Assembly: GCA_945910005.1 (NCBI GenBank)
Contig: OX246739.1
Location: forward strand, 8,028,001 to 8,092,000
Reading direction: 5' to 3'
DNA: 64,000 nt
Source: Isoperla grammatica
Lineage: Eukaryota; Arthropoda; Insecta; Plecoptera; Perlodidae
Shown: positions 11,721 to 24,463 of the stretch, piece by piece
How positions within the stretch are numbered: the stretch's first letter is position 1
How the letters are laid out: each line of letters begins with the position of its first letter
Notes under the pieces: generated by a model
What the model was told of the DNA's origin: nothing
Databases searched by the model: none
The model's input: the letters and a program-made list of their open reading frames with translations, nothing else
Made by a program: the position numbers and the translations under genes

Positions 11721-12900
11721 CGCTTTTCCTTCACTTTTGTCGGTACCACAGTCTTCTTTAATGTGCTTGAGTTACTTTTGATCCACTTCCCTTTGAATAT
11801 TTACGTATTTTTAAAGTGATGTGTTTCTTTAAATATGTGCTCGCTTGTGTAGTTTTATAGCCCGCGTATAATATTTATGAAATTTGCTTGTGAGCCAATT
11901 GGTCTCCAATTTTCGTTTAGTGCAGTATAGTTGTGCACCAACCTGCACTCCACTCCCCCCAGAAGTATATTCAGTATGCACAAGAAACGTCCAACTTTTC
12001 GAAAAGATCGGGGGGTGAGGGGGGGGGGGCACTTTTAGATTGCAGGTCTTTCCGTCACTGGTAAAACTAATCCCATACGAAAGGGAATTATCAGAGTGAA
12101 AACCAGAAACGAACAAAAACCAAATGGCATTTCTGGTAACTGAACCAAAGTGAATAACCAAAACGGGTAGTGGCATACCCAGAAACACAAAATGGGAGAA
12201 ACCGAAAAAGATACGGGTCTGGGGTCAAAGCCCCAGCCACCGGAGGATTTTGGTCGAAGGTAAATTTTAATTTTCCTTCATATTTGACGTCATGACGACT
12301 CCTGAGAAGTAACGTCATTAATGTAATATAATCTAAAAAATGTACACAAATCTGCCTCCCCTCCCCCCCCCCTCACTCCCCCTTGATACCTATGCCCGGG
12401 AATTCGGATAAGTAGGTTCAATTCCCAGTCGGAATTGGGATTCAAAATTTCTGGTTTTCATTCAAAATAGAGCTAATCAATTACAGAGAAACTAGAAAAA
12501 TTGAATCAAAACGTTCCCTTTGGATCCATAGACCACACTACAAGAAAACAATCGAAATCGCTCGACACGAACGAAAAAGTCGGAAAGTCCCGTAGAGAAA
12601 TGAAGAACCCAACTAAAACAACGCAGCAAGTCTCCTACGACAACTGCAAGACAACAGCTAAGACGCAAACAAGTTTGTTACGCGTGATTCAGTCAGTATT
12701 ATACCTACATCGGATCGCCTTGGACGCCCGAACGCACGCACACGTTTGATGCGGCCTTGGGCCGATCGTTTATACACACCGAATAATAACAATAATAATA
12801 TAGAATTAAAAAAAGTGTTCAGCTCAAACTCTTTCGGTTGTTGGTATTATCTGATTGATAACGTGTACTACGCAATGCATTAGCAATGATACTGTTGACA
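11721..12900. other. non-coding interval with poly(G)/poly(C) tracts
   Basis: No supported gene. Contains an 11-G run (12019-12029), a 10-C run (12363-12372), a CRE octamer at 12285-12292, and a B-box-like sequence (ggttcaattcccagtcgg) near 12416-12433 that probably marks a SINE relic. Confidence 0.45.
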
Positions 12901-12904
12901 CCAC

Positions 12905-12965
12905 TTGACATACTAACAGAACCGGGAGGGACGTGAGTTCGAATCCCGGAGGGAAAGAACCAACA
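12905..12965 (+). mobile_element. tRNA-like SINE head remnant
   Basis: Good B box in gtgagttcgaatcccggagg, with an eroded A-box region just upstream. It is followed by unrelated AT-rich sequence. Confidence 0.5.
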
Positions 12966-13309
12966 CAATCATGGCGAGGTAAAACGATTTGGCGTTTTTT
13001 GTATTTATTGTTGTTGCATATGTCGCTTGAAATTGATGTATACTATGCTATTCCACACGAGAGTATTATACGGCACGAAAACAAAAATCCATGCCCCGTA
13101 CGAGGTTAGAGCCGATCGCCCCTTGTTTAATAGACTTCGACATGCGCTCTAAGATGTATGAAAACAATTAAAAAACATATCGACAATGAGCATAATGTAA
13201 TAAAAGTAGGCCTATACTGATACATGAAATCACACACTTGCCTAGTATATACACTTACTCCCTGCAGTATTCCCACCAAAGAAAGAGGACAGAGCCGTAC
13301 TTACTTACC

Positions 13310-13432
13310 GGCCCTCTTTGGGGTACAAACACCCACTAACCGTGAACACCCCCCCTCCCCCCTCACATCCACCAACTGGATTCATCTTATGACGACCCCG
13401 ATGATTTGTGATGATCTGATTCGGCTAACGCT
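13310..13432 (-). repeat. dispersed repeat copy, inverted relative to 6104-6204
   Basis: On the minus strand it reads gccgaatcagat, atcatcggggtcgtcat, a G-rich stretch, and ccaaagagggccgg, the same blocks as at 6104. A strong donor-like GTAAGT ends it, but there is no matching acceptor and the similarity to the other copy shows it is a repeat. Confidence 0.6.
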
Positions 13433-14194
13433 ATAGTTAAACAAACAAATAATACTACAACTGCAAACTAGTCGAACGAAATTGTGCCCGGTACTTTTCT
13501 AAACAAATACACACCTATACAGCCCCGTTGCGAGCAGTGTGGCTAAATGTAGAGGGGGGAGTGTTGGGAACACCGCGAAAGTAAGATGCTAAATCGTCTG
13601 GCGCGTCGCGGATCCACAAGAGAAGGTCTCTCTCCCGTCAAAACATGACCCAGCTGCGGCCGGGGATGGATGGTAGATCCGGCATTGGGCCGCGCGTGCC
13701 GTTAAGAAACCGTGGCACTGCTATTGGTCGACAAGACAACGCGCGTCGGCTGCACTTGACGCTTCACGGAGGATCGAGTTCCCAGTTATAAACACTTCCT
13801 GACGGAGATCAGATTCGTTCCCACAAAACGCGGGACCGAGCCGAAAGTATCACACGATATAAACATGATCAAACATTTAGGGTTCTAACCGGGATTAAGA
13901 AGGATTTGAATCAAATCTCAGTTCACTCCTCCGAAGAGGATCGGATTCGCTCAAACTACTCCCACAAAATGCTGGACTGAGTTGAAAGTAGGATTCACTC
14001 CGACATGAGGATTGAATGCCGAATCTTGGGTTCTGAACCTAGTTAGACATATCGGAGTTGAGCAAGGATTGAATCCTATGTTATACGTAAAGGGCTCATG
14101 TCGGCATGACACTACAATTAAAAGTTGTGGAACTTTAGTGTAACATGCCACTATAGAGGCGATGAGGGGTGTGATGATAGATGAAGACGAAAAA
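13433..14194. other. non-coding interval with degenerate internal repeat
   Basis: No supported gene. Between 13800 and 14060 two diverged copies of a segment containing cccacaaaa...ggactgag(t/c)tgaaagta are visible, so a decayed duplication of about 130 bp is likely. Confidence 0.4.
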
Positions 14195-14199
14195 CATAG

Positions 14200-14285
14200 T
14201 TACAAAACCCACCTTATGCGGGATTCGAACCCGCGTCCCTATAGGTGGCACTCGTTCCAACCGCATGACAGCCCGAACTGCAACG
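14200..14285 (-). mobile_element. tRNA-derived SINE head
   Basis: On the minus strand there is an A-box-like ggctgtcatgcggttgg and, 35-40 bp later, a perfect B box within gcgggttcgaatcccgc. The acceptor stem does not close, so it is a SINE and not a tRNA gene. Confidence 0.65.
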
Positions 14286-14894
14286 ATTATGCGGATGGAT
14301 GAGTATGCAAATAAGCGAAGCGTTATGTGTGAAACTGATGCATCAAATTCTCATTAATGACAACAACCGGAAGGAGGTTTTTTTTCCTAACGACATTATG
14401 CAACCATTAATGCTCTCTACCATCCAACCAACGCACGCAACGGATTAACTATTTGATACACTAGATTTACTTATTGTTGACTTGATACCGGTCAAGAGAA
14501 ACGTTGTTCTACCGTCCGAGAAGGTAAACCTACTTGGTTGATGTGGATAACATGTTTGTTATATTATACTGCAGTTTTACTATCGAAAGTTACGCGAAGT
14601 TTATGACTTACTGAACTTGCCAAGAACATTAAAACAACTAGGAATGCAACTCGAGATTGAGGCAAAATCCTTGTAGCAGTTGGTCAAAATATGGCGAATA
14701 TCAAACGATTTTGAAAAGTTTTCATGGTTAGAGGGGCATGTATCTCGAAAACGCTTCAAACTCTTGTACAGACTATTCCAGAAACAAAACAACCGACGAC
14801 GAAGATCAAAATATGCAAGGTTGACAATCGGAAGATACACGCTTGACCTCCATCGACGTCCAAGTTGACTACTTTCTTTGCAATTGTGCTGTAG

Positions 14895-14980
14895 CTGCAG
14901 CACGTGTGGCTACCGACTCTATGATCGGGAGGTCGTGGCTTCGATCCGTGTCACATGGCATAGAGTGGTGGCCTACTACA
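14895..14980 (+). mobile_element. tRNA-like SINE head remnant
   Basis: A-box-like gtgtggctaccgactctatg followed by B-box-like gtggcttcgatccgtg. The tRNA arms are decayed. Confidence 0.45.
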
Positions 14981-14999
14981 GCCACGGGACAAACAGCCC

Positions 15000-17900
15000 T
15001 CGTATAGATAGATAAACGCTGGCAGAAATCCTACTCGTTGCCCACGACTAAACTATGAACACGAATGATTTACATCGATGGAGGGATAACAGTATAACAC
15101 CTTTGTCCTTGTCGATACAAATTGAACAATCTTTCAAAGTACTTATTTCTAAAAAAACGTACACTTTTAATTTATCTTAATCCTATACACACAAATTGAT
15201 TGCGACTCTGTATTATAACAGCTGATCGCCATCAGCGCATGTCAAGCTATTGTTTGCCCGTGATGTTATCTGATAAGGTTCAATGAGGAGGTTCAGTAAA
15301 CCTCAAAGTTCGTCGAGCCTCCGCCAGGAGATGAACGGACCTTGGATGAGGCCGGGGCGGGCGTGGTTGTCCTTGCCTATTAAACGTTACGTATGTCGGT
15401 AGAGATTGACAAGTGCCCGGGGTAATTAGTTAATGTCACAAGACGAAAGGCGACCGTGATTATGACGACATGGAACTAAGTAGGGACAGCCAAACGCCCA
15501 TCCCATCCCACACAGACATTGTGATTGGGGCGCTCTGCATTTTGACTAGTCCAAGAAAAACGAGCTATTTGCCTCAAAACTCACATTTACATACGCTACC
15601 GCTGTACGACCAGCCGAGTTAATACAATTAACTAATGTTTAAAGTGAATATAATTAATATTGGCGTTAGTTTAAAACATTTTCCAGAAATGGATTTAAAA
15701 AAAACCAGTAAAACCCTCGTAGTAAATTGCAAACATTTATTTTAAAATCGACCACAATAAGCGAATTGACCAATACATACTAATACCAAATTCAACCAAA
15801 CTGTGCGGGTCCCACTGCATGTCATTGGCTCGGTCAGCGAATAACAGCCTATGCTGTCTAGACGCAGCCGCAGTCGACTCGTCGACATAGATAACCACGT
15901 GCTAGCGATGACGGCTAGAACCTCTCTATCGCGGACCGCAAAGTAAACGAACTGCGTGCATGTCTCATGACTCAAATAGGCTGACGTACACGTACGTACG
16001 TATATACTTAGTCGAAAGCGGTGCGCACCAATAATGAGTGATACGACAAACAGCAATTATAGGTGGCACATAATCAGTATAACAAATAGTAATCATACGT
16101 TGTGTTGTCCTCGCGAATGCAACTGCACAGTTGTCTAATTGATGAGCAAGCACGGGTATTGAGTGGCCAGCCTATGCCAGCCTATGACGTGGGAAACCCC
16201 CGCCCAGTGTTCTTGCACATACACTGGCGAGCGAGAGAAGCTGAGTCCAACGAAAGCGAATGATTTACCAACTCTGTTTAGAATGCAGCTAAGGCGATTG
16301 CTGCGTCGTATATACAAAGCAAGTACTGAATAACAAATAATGCGCACAAGTTTACAGAAACATATATTCGTGTGGTGGTGCACCCTTTGACACAGGACGT
16401 GCGAAGACGATTAGCGGAGCTCCAAGTCAAGTGGCCTATTTTATTTTACAAAGAGTTGTATGGACAAGGTGACACAGTTAGGTACAGTAGGAGTGGGCAT
16501 GTTTTTTTTAAAAATGTGTAAACAAACACGTAAAAAAACAAAGTTGGAGAGAGGGGGAGAATTATCTGTTATGTCTCTCCTGCACCAATGGGTCAGGACT
16601 CAGGATCCACGAGAGAAGAGACTGTCATTACTTTGGACGTCTTGGTTCAGGCCAATATTTGAGAGCTAATTTTTAAAACATATTATTGGAATGTTCATTG
16701 TATAATTGTGCCCACCCCGAATTAGTAGGTCGAAAATTAGACTGGCCCTACAGTTAGTACCAGAAGAAGACATCTTCTGAATCCAAGCCCGGGAGCCGAA
16801 ACTCCGTAACGAAATGCAAGCACGTCTTGGCAACAGTGCATGATTGGCCATCATGGATGCACACGAGTGAAATTGTCTAGAAAGTCCAGCCAGAGTCCAC
16901 AAAATATGCATCATGCACCGAGGGCGGGCGGAGGAACAGAGCAGCAACAATAGATCGTGAGGAGCGATCTGCACGCTTGCAAGTTAGTTCCCACCACCGC
17001 CGCCGCCTGCAGACGTCGCCACGAGCGCCGGAAGCTGAGGGCCATCATCGGGCCACGGCTACTGGGTTTCTAGATCTCGGGCTCGCCGCAGACCTGCCTG
17101 CATGAAGTTTTGACAACTACCGTCAACACGTGGTATCTTATGCAAGGAAATTAAGAATTTTAACAGAGAAAAGCCTCCACCTAACCTGCCTGTGTGTTTT
17201 TTAACCCTACATGGACGGGCTCCATTTCATTTATAGAATGAAGTTTATATCAATTTTAATTTACTTTCTAACGTGTGGTTTTGGTTTATTTTATTGTAAC
17301 ATGTAATTTGTTAAGAAAAGCGATTGTGCTGAATTTTCTATAGCTACAAACATTTTTTTTTTTTTTTTTTTTAAGCTACAACCAACAAAAGATTCGTCAG
17401 TAACATTTGTTTATAAGAAAAGGTCACTTTATAAGGAATCTCAAAAACAACTATGGGGACAAATTAAAATAAAAACAAACTGTCTGAGCGGTTGTAAAGA
17501 ATAAAAGGGACGGGACGGGGGGACGAGGACTCGGAACGGGGAACAAGAATCTCGCCACAAGCAGTGCAGACTTTTCGGACAATTAGAGGTAGTGCATGAA
17601 AACATTATTTATAGATACCTATACTTTGTACCGTAAGTCCTAACAAAACTGTCGGGTTACAAGTCGCTAAACGCCGTCTCATCATGCAGGGATGATCCCA
17701 GGCTATGGGCCATTTTCACACATCCTCTGTTATTCATTTGAAAATGTCAATGTTTTACAATTTTCCTCTTGCAATAATAAAACCATTTCACATTTTTTAC
17801 TCGGAAACTGCATCAGCATACGTTTAGAAAATTATCTCGATGGAAGTTGGACAGTTCGGAATTCGGATTTGCTGATAACGAATTAGTTTTTAAATAAAAA

Positions 17901-18139
17901 AATAAAAACATGTATTTGAGTAAAAAAAGTGGAACTTTGTGTAGTCTTTAATATATTATGAATTATTATACATCCAAATAACACATTTTTACAATATTAT
18001 AATATTGGCAACGTAATTATGGATTTTAAATTACTCTTGACATTCCTTTCCATATCTAGTGGTGTTTCTTCATACTTATTCACATTTACCATGATTGTTC
18101 ACACTTTTTCCACAGTTTTCACATCTGGGATCAGGCCTA
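15000..18139. other. non-coding interval
   Basis: No supported gene. A GC-rich patch at 16950-17110 contains ccaccaccgccgccgcc and could be a regulatory island. A poly(T) tract lies near 17351-17372. Open frames at 15742-16056 and 16666-16974 (minus) lack splice or domain support. Confidence 0.4.
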
Positions 18140-18180
18140 TACACATACTGACAGGTCCAGGTTCGACCCTCACGGGTCTA
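18140..18180 (+). mobile_element. B-box remnant of a SINE
   Basis: ccaggttcgaccctcacggg matches a B box. No convincing A box. Confidence 0.3.
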
Positions 18181-19384
18181 AGGGGGGCGGTGTGGACACA
18201 AGGCATCATACTCACCAAGTGAGGGTTGTCATGACACCATGCCAGGCGTGAGAAACAGCAAGCACATACGAGCAGACGACTGCACCTATTTATAATATTA
18301 TGTGAAACACAGAAACCAATTTGTTTCCGGTTTCTCACACCCACATATCCACGAGTCTTTACTTTCATATCAATTAGTATTTATTTGTGTTGCGAGGATG
18401 AAGACCGACTACCTGTTGAGTCAAGTACTGTGTACAGTGTAGTGTAGTAACAATAATACACGTCCTTCCGCCGCACACAGCTGCGCAAGTAGTTCTCCAG
18501 GGTCACAAACCTCGGCCTGTAGACATACAGCGAGCTGCTCTGCTCGTGTCAACACCTACTTGTTGCATAGTTCACGCCAGCCACCGCCGCAACGAGAAAC
18601 GATTTTATTTTTAAACTGTTGAGAGAAGTAACGTCGAAATGGGTCAAGTAGGCCTTCAAATTAGGACTTTCGTGATTCCCGTTGTTATCTAGGCCAATTA
18701 CCTTAGATGTCGCTGCTTTTTCGATGTCGTCACGCAGATTCTACGCGTAAACGGAACGGAAACGTAAACGTCATGTTTTCCCGTTCCCGTTTGCGTAACC
18801 AGAAAACCGTAGGTTTTCACTCGCGAAAAACATCCAATTTTCCAATGAAACGTGTGTCCTCGTCATCAAGAGAGCTTTAGTCACCAGAGTAAGATAGGTC
18901 GTGTTTCTGGAGAAAGTAATATAATATACCTATCTATGTATATCCGTAGCGTATAACAATTATTATTTTGGCTACGTATGTGAATGTTTCCTAACACTAG
19001 CGTGTTCCTATTCGAAGCAACGGCCTTCATGCAGGCAGGCTACGGGCTACAATGTGTATGTAAAAATAACTGTCGCCAACTCCCCGTACAAGCACACTTG
19101 GACGCCTGCGAGGAGACGTCTAGACTAGCCCGCAGCACTCGCGCGTCACGCGGGCGGGCTAACGCGCGTCAATCAACAGCCAGCCACCCGCTAACACCCC
19201 CGCACCGACCTCGGATCCTTATCTAGCTATTGTCCCTTTCGCGTACTCTCTGTCTCAAGGATAATCAACAGATTCCTGGCGATCTTTCACACATTCCGCT
19301 TAGTAGAGTACACAAGCCTCATTAGTCACAACCGATGTGGTTGGAGTTTCCGGGTATCCAATCACGGGCGTAAATGGTCCCTAA

Positions 19385-19450
19385 TACACCTGTTTCAAGT
19401 AGGAACTAGAGGAGAAGACAATTAAGTTGATATTATTTCGTAAACATGAC
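19385..19450 (-). repeat. dispersed repeat fragment (family of 30890 and 39818)
   Basis: Contains caagtaggaactagaggaga followed by aattaagttg, the minus-strand form of the tacttctctagttcctacc block of the family. Confidence 0.5.
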
Positions 19451-20169
19451 CGTATATATATATATACTTATACGTTGGAACCACTTTACATGATTTCATC
19501 GCCGATTGGTGTTACAACAATTGGGCACTAATAGGAATGAGATCCCGGTTCGAAGCTCGTCGGCGTTCTTCACAACGGACACTACAAGTGTCAACACCCA
19601 TCGAACACAGTGTCACAATATTTTTCATGTCTGACCTTCGCCCGTTTTTCCTGAGAAACTGAGCCTACTACGTTGCAAGTCAACTAGATTTCTCTCTCTC
19701 ACTCACTCCGAACCGAAGCGACGAGGAAAATTGGGTAATTGAAACCTAATCCATCGAGTGCGCGCGCAGTTACGTAATAATGAGGTCGGCGTGGCCCCTA
19801 TTATGTACGATGGACGGGGACACGGGAATTCCCAAAGCCGCGACGCGCTTGTCCTTCAAAATTTGTATTTCTCTGCAGTAGGATCGGGATCATGTTGCAA
19901 GTAGCTTATATACCTCCAAGTATAATAGAACAGTGGTTATAATAAACTATACCACTCCCACATTCATATATAAACTTACAACAATGACACCTGCACTCCT
20001 TTATTCAGTTTTAGTATTAGTATAGGGGCGAAGGGGGTACAATAAGAATTTTCCGTGTGAATCCCTGATGAGGGGTAGAAAAGCTTTACCTCATGTGCCC
20101 CTTTATCAAGAGACTAACGAATATTCGAAGACCTACGACAAGGAAACGCTCGGGAAAGCTTCACTCGGG

Positions 20170-20265
20170 ATTGTCGCGACATGGCCGGAGTCGAACCGAC
20201 GACCCCCCATGTCCTCTATCGATTAGGAGTAATCACATTACGAACGAGTCACGCACCGAGGTCTA
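20170..20265 (-). mobile_element. tRNA-derived SINE head
   Basis: Minus strand: A-box-like gtgactcgttcgtaatg, then B box cggttcgactccggcc about 40 bp on. The A-box side resembles the copy at 54785-54850 (gtgactcagttgtaac). Confidence 0.55.
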
Positions 20266-20649
20266 TCGCGCCGATGTGCAGGGGGATTCACCGCTGGGGT
20301 TGTGGCGCAGTGAGCGGGTGACCTTGGCTAGCGGCTTCGTCGTGCGAGTAGTCTGCTCCAAGTGTCCGTCCAGTGGCGTACACTACACGGGAATACATTT
20401 GGAGGGGGGGTGGTGCGATGCAGACCCCCTATCCCCACTAGCACCAGAGGGGAATATTGTGTTAAATATGTTTAGCGTGATATTTATTTATTCCAATTGT
20501 TTGCGTTTTCAATGTCGCTATATGTTGGCAACTATTTATTCTCGTTGAGAAGTAAGCATGCAATTAAAATTAGGCGTGATCCACTGTATATACATATATA
20601 AATGACAATGTTTACCTAATTCCTATCACATGCTCTTTCCTTCAAAGAA

Positions 20650-20790
20650 GAAAGCCGTCCGCGGTGGCTCATGCGGTTCCTAAGCGTACGTCTGCTAGGG
20701 ACGTGGGCTCGAATCCTGCGTAAGGCATGTCTTCGTCCCTCGAATAGCACAATTGCAATAATAGAGACGTAAAGCAACATGGACCAATTC
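20650..20790 (+). mobile_element. tRNA-derived SINE with conserved tail
   Basis: Best SINE of the window. The head gccgtccgcggtggctcatg carries the A box and is followed about 45 bp later by the B box gtgggctcgaatcctg. The body has cttcgtccctcgaatagcac and the tail has atagagacgtaaagcaacat. Head and tail blocks recur at 23283 and 50845 (heads) and at 2600 and 50965 (tails). Confidence 0.75.
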
Positions 20791-21242
20791 AAGTAAGAAT
20801 AACAACTATTTACTTATAAGTGACCATGCACGCAGGTATGTGTGTACGCGAGTGGTGTCTCGTTACGGTAGTCAGTCCCCCGCTAGAACGACGAGCAAGA
20901 TGGGGGGAGGGGGCTACGCGCGCGGGTCCGGCCCGGCACCTCTACCCGTTCTATAGATATACGAATGAATCCTGCGGCGGGCGACGAGTACACAAATACA
21001 CGCCACACGGCACACGGGAGGCTTTAGTTTTAACATTTTATTTTTATTTATTTTAGAGACCTTATGGTATTCGCCCGATGACAATTCTCGTTGGAACGCA
21101 AAAATAAATAACGTCAAATTTTACAGCAAAACGCCGTAACTACGCCGGAGAAAACCACGTTTATAAAATAGTAGGAACATTGATACCTACCAGGAAATTT
21201 TACTTGTATAATATAGAAATAATAAATTTGTATTTATTGTGT

Positions 21243-21283
21243 ATACCCACTCAGTTACAAGAACTGATTTTCAGTGGGGGACA
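21243..21283 (+). repeat. hairpin module, copy B (closest to consensus)
   Basis: tacccactcagttacaagaa followed by ctgattttcagtgggggaca. Outer and inner arms both pair perfectly. Confidence 0.85.
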
Positions 21284-21466
21284 TTTATACCATTTATTAG
21301 GTGTTTCGTTGCTATAAATGATCGCTTATCGAGCGTTCGATTGTATCGAGAGCCTCATGATGGGACTATACCTGTGAAGTACCCCATCAGGTGACAACAC
21401 GCTTTCAACGTATATACAGAAATCAGTTCGAAATCTGACCATGAAACTGTAACGAAGAGATGCTAA

Positions 21467-21905
21467 TAGGCCATATCACATTAGGTTCCGAACTGACAAT
21501 TGCAATCGTAGATTCGAGCTTACGATTGGCGGCGCATGCGCAGTAGCTCAGTTCGGCCAGTCTACGGTTGCAATCTTTTTATAGACGGAGCTCTAAAATA
21601 AGATTGGGAATCGTAGATCCGAGTCACGTGAACCAATCAGGAAGGAGAACGGTTAAATACGAATTGAGCACTAACACAACATAACCTCAAGCAACAACTA
21701 TTTTAATGGAAACAAAGAGCCAATAACTTTAATTATATATTTGTTTGTGATTAAGGCTTGTCTTTTTAGTTATTATTATTGAATTTATTACCTAGTTGAA
21801 CGATTTTAGGATTGTCAGCTGGTCAAGTGTGATTGGATAATTGTAGATTGCGATTGCAATTGGCGACTCCAGTCTACGATTCCAACTGTAGTGTGATATG
21901 GGCTA
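21467..21905. mobile_element. 439-bp terminal-inverted-repeat element (MITE)
   Basis: The left end taggccatatcacattagg pairs with the right end (tagcccatatcacactaca on the minus strand). Inner blocks with aatcgtagattcgag and caattgcaatcg are also inverted. No transposase frame. The flanking TA could be a duplication or part of the terminus, so the superfamily is uncertain. Confidence 0.75.
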
Positions 21906-22299
21906 TTCATGTGACGCGGGGTGTTGATATCCAAGGCTACCAACATTAATAGCATCAGAAATAAATCATGATGACCAATTGTCCTCAAGACCCGTAAACA
22001 GACGATATCGCGTAGCCATGACAGGTCGGTCTATTAGGTGACTTCCTTTACCGAGGACACGCGTACATAAAAAAAAAAAAAAAAACCCCAGCAACAAGTG
22101 CTAATAAAAACGAGAGTGAAAAGTTATCACTGCGTTACCAACAAACAACGCCCGTCCAGTTTTCCTCATTACCGACAGGCGGATGTAAAAACGTCCATCG
22201 CTCGCTCGGGCCTAGATCTTCTATCGCGCTTGCACGCATCGTGTGGTACGTCCCAAAGACACACAATGTACGGCCCGTGATACAAACCGATGGTCTACT

Positions 22300-23282
22300 A
22301 GGCCAAGCGTGTTGGAAATCTCAGGGCAGCACATTTGAAATATGCTACTCATTCTCTGATTGGCTATCATAATAATGTACACTATTGGCACAAGTATCCT
22401 AGGGCTCCCAGTCAGGCGTCAGCAATTAATTGAGTCAATAATGTGTACCGATTGAAGGAAAATATTTATGAAAAACAACAACCATAAAACCAATAACAAA
22501 GACAGTCCAATAACCTCAAAACGACGAGAACATAATACGAATATGTATTTATTTATGTAGCAACTCTACAATCTACTGCACAAAATAGTTTATACAAACT
22601 ATCATTTTTCAGTAAAACTACACACGGGGAACTGAAAAGGCGGCCTTTGTAAGCATTGTTTGTGATCACTCTTTTTATAGGAGGGTTAGATTTGACTAAG
22701 ATATTGTGCACCAAATCAGTGGTCGGACACGCTAGGTGGGTTTTAATTATTCGCTCCTTATAGTAAGTATCACAGGTAGTACGATGACATTTTCTAGTGG
22801 CCAATTCAGCCATCCATATCGCTAATGAATTGCAACTAAATTTCCATGACATTAATTTTTTCTGTTACATTGGTTGGCCCTATAAGAATAACAATTCGTT
22901 TGTGGAGCACGAATACCTTATCAACCAACATAACAGTATAAACGGCGACACATTGTTGTGTTTTAGACAACAAGGAAGTTCAAGAAAAAAGTGCACACGA
23001 AATCAGCGCGGCCTTAGTGAATGATCTACATTTCCGGTGATACGAATGAATACGACACGACGGTGTGAGACGTAGGTAGGCACACGCAAGGCCGTTGTGC
23101 CACCATGGAACCCATGGAACCGCTTCAAGGTCCATTGAACTGCTCAAGCGAGTCCGATCAAGGCTTTGAACACGAGGGGCTCATGCGAGTATACAATCTC
23201 TATACCAAGGGAGACGTCATACATTCAGAACTAGTTTTTTTTTAATTGTTATAATAGTAATGGATAAAAAAGTAAAATAGTA
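22300..23282. other. non-coding interval
   Basis: No supported gene. Overlapping short frames at 22553-22852 (minus) and 22797-23024 (plus) have no coding signature. The doublet ccatggaacccatggaaccg lies near 23104-23123. Confidence 0.35.
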
Positions 23283-23345
23283 GCCGTCCGCGGTGGCTTA
23301 TGCTACATGCATAGAATATACGGCGCGGGTTCGAATAGCTCATAA
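23283..23345 (+). mobile_element. tRNA-derived SINE head, same family as 20650
   Basis: gccgtccgcggtggcttatg matches the head at 20653 except for one base and is followed by B-box-like gcgggttcgaatagc. Confidence 0.65.
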
Positions 23346-23999
23346 AACAGGAATTTTTATAAAATTGTTCTCTATCTTCGTGTATCATTACGCCTTATTG
23401 CGTAGAAAAAATGTAATGTCAATCGAATGTACACGACATACATTGTTGAAGAATTACCATCACGCGAAAATAAAAAAATAAATTTGACTGAAACTGAAAT
23501 AATTTGGACATTTAGCAGCAACGACCAGCAATGCAGTGGCCATGCTTAGCCAGAATAAACAATTAATGCTTCGTCGATAACATACGAATTTTGAGACATT
23601 GACCTGCTGTTTTCGCTAAAATACTGTAAATTTAAATTTCAAAATATTGACACTATGCATAATAAAAATAAAAACTTGGTCATTGGCGGCCGCTTTTGAA
23701 TAGTGAATTTCGAAAATATTTACAGTACTGCTTATGAAGAAACGTGGTGTTACAAACAATTAGTCATCCGTTTTGTTAGAACATTTGCTTACCTAAATCA
23801 AAAGGACGTATTTTCGTAAGTGAAATCATAACGACATGCAAAGGATTTCCTATCCACAAACCCTTGAAGCCACAAACCACACGAGATCCCATAAACCACT
23901 GGGGAGATAGAGACTAGAGTTACCGTTAGTTAGAGCGGATTGGAGGGTTCTCGTCAACTGTTCAGCAGTCCAGGTTAGTGGAGCAACCTATATGACTGG

Positions 24000-24180
24000 T
24001 CAAAGTTTCACCGTCCTTTCGGATGGGACGTAAAGCCGATGGTCCCCTTGGTAGTTTTCGACAGGAGTAGGATACGTGCCGGTACCAGGCTTCCCCTCCT
24101 CCCTTCCTTATTCATAATTCATCAATCATCCCTCATCAGGCTCAAGAGGGCATTGTGCCCCCCTACACTGGCCTTAATTA
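24000..24180 (+). mobile_element. SINE 3' domain ending in (AAAT)n tail
   Basis: ttcggatgggacgtaaagcc then gatggtcccc is a widely shared invertebrate SINE body motif as I recall it; it also resembles the gagacgtaaagcaacaa tails in this window. The element runs through ggcattgtgcccccctacac to ttaattacaataaa and then into the tetranucleotide tail. Confidence 0.6.
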
Positions 24181-24191
24181 CAATAAAATAT

Positions 24192-24463
<272 letters not shown>

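Noticed and set aside
10955..11725. Repeated 60-74 codon frames on both strands
   Set aside because: They restart in each 106-bp minisatellite copy; no gene.
13308..13435. Minus-strand exon ending at ggccg|gtaagt
   Set aside because: The sequence is a dispersed repeat also present at 6104-6204, and no acceptor is present.
14200..14285. tRNA gene on the minus strand
   Set aside because: Good A and B boxes, but the acceptor stem does not pair and no tRNA cloverleaf closes. Treated as a SINE head. The same holds for 20650 and 58438.
14601..14903. 100-codon minus frame ending at a strong donor (TTCA|gtaagt)
   Set aside because: No acceptor upstream, no recognisable domain, and the antisense strand is also open. 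Left out as insufficient.
16666..16974. 102-codon minus frame
   Set aside because: No family motif and no splice context; composition is not distinct from random GC-rich sequence.
18214..18300. Minus-strand exon-like segment with donor TTG|gtgagt
   Set aside because: The upstream AG has no pyrimidine tract, two frames are equally open, and a SINE B box is adjacent.
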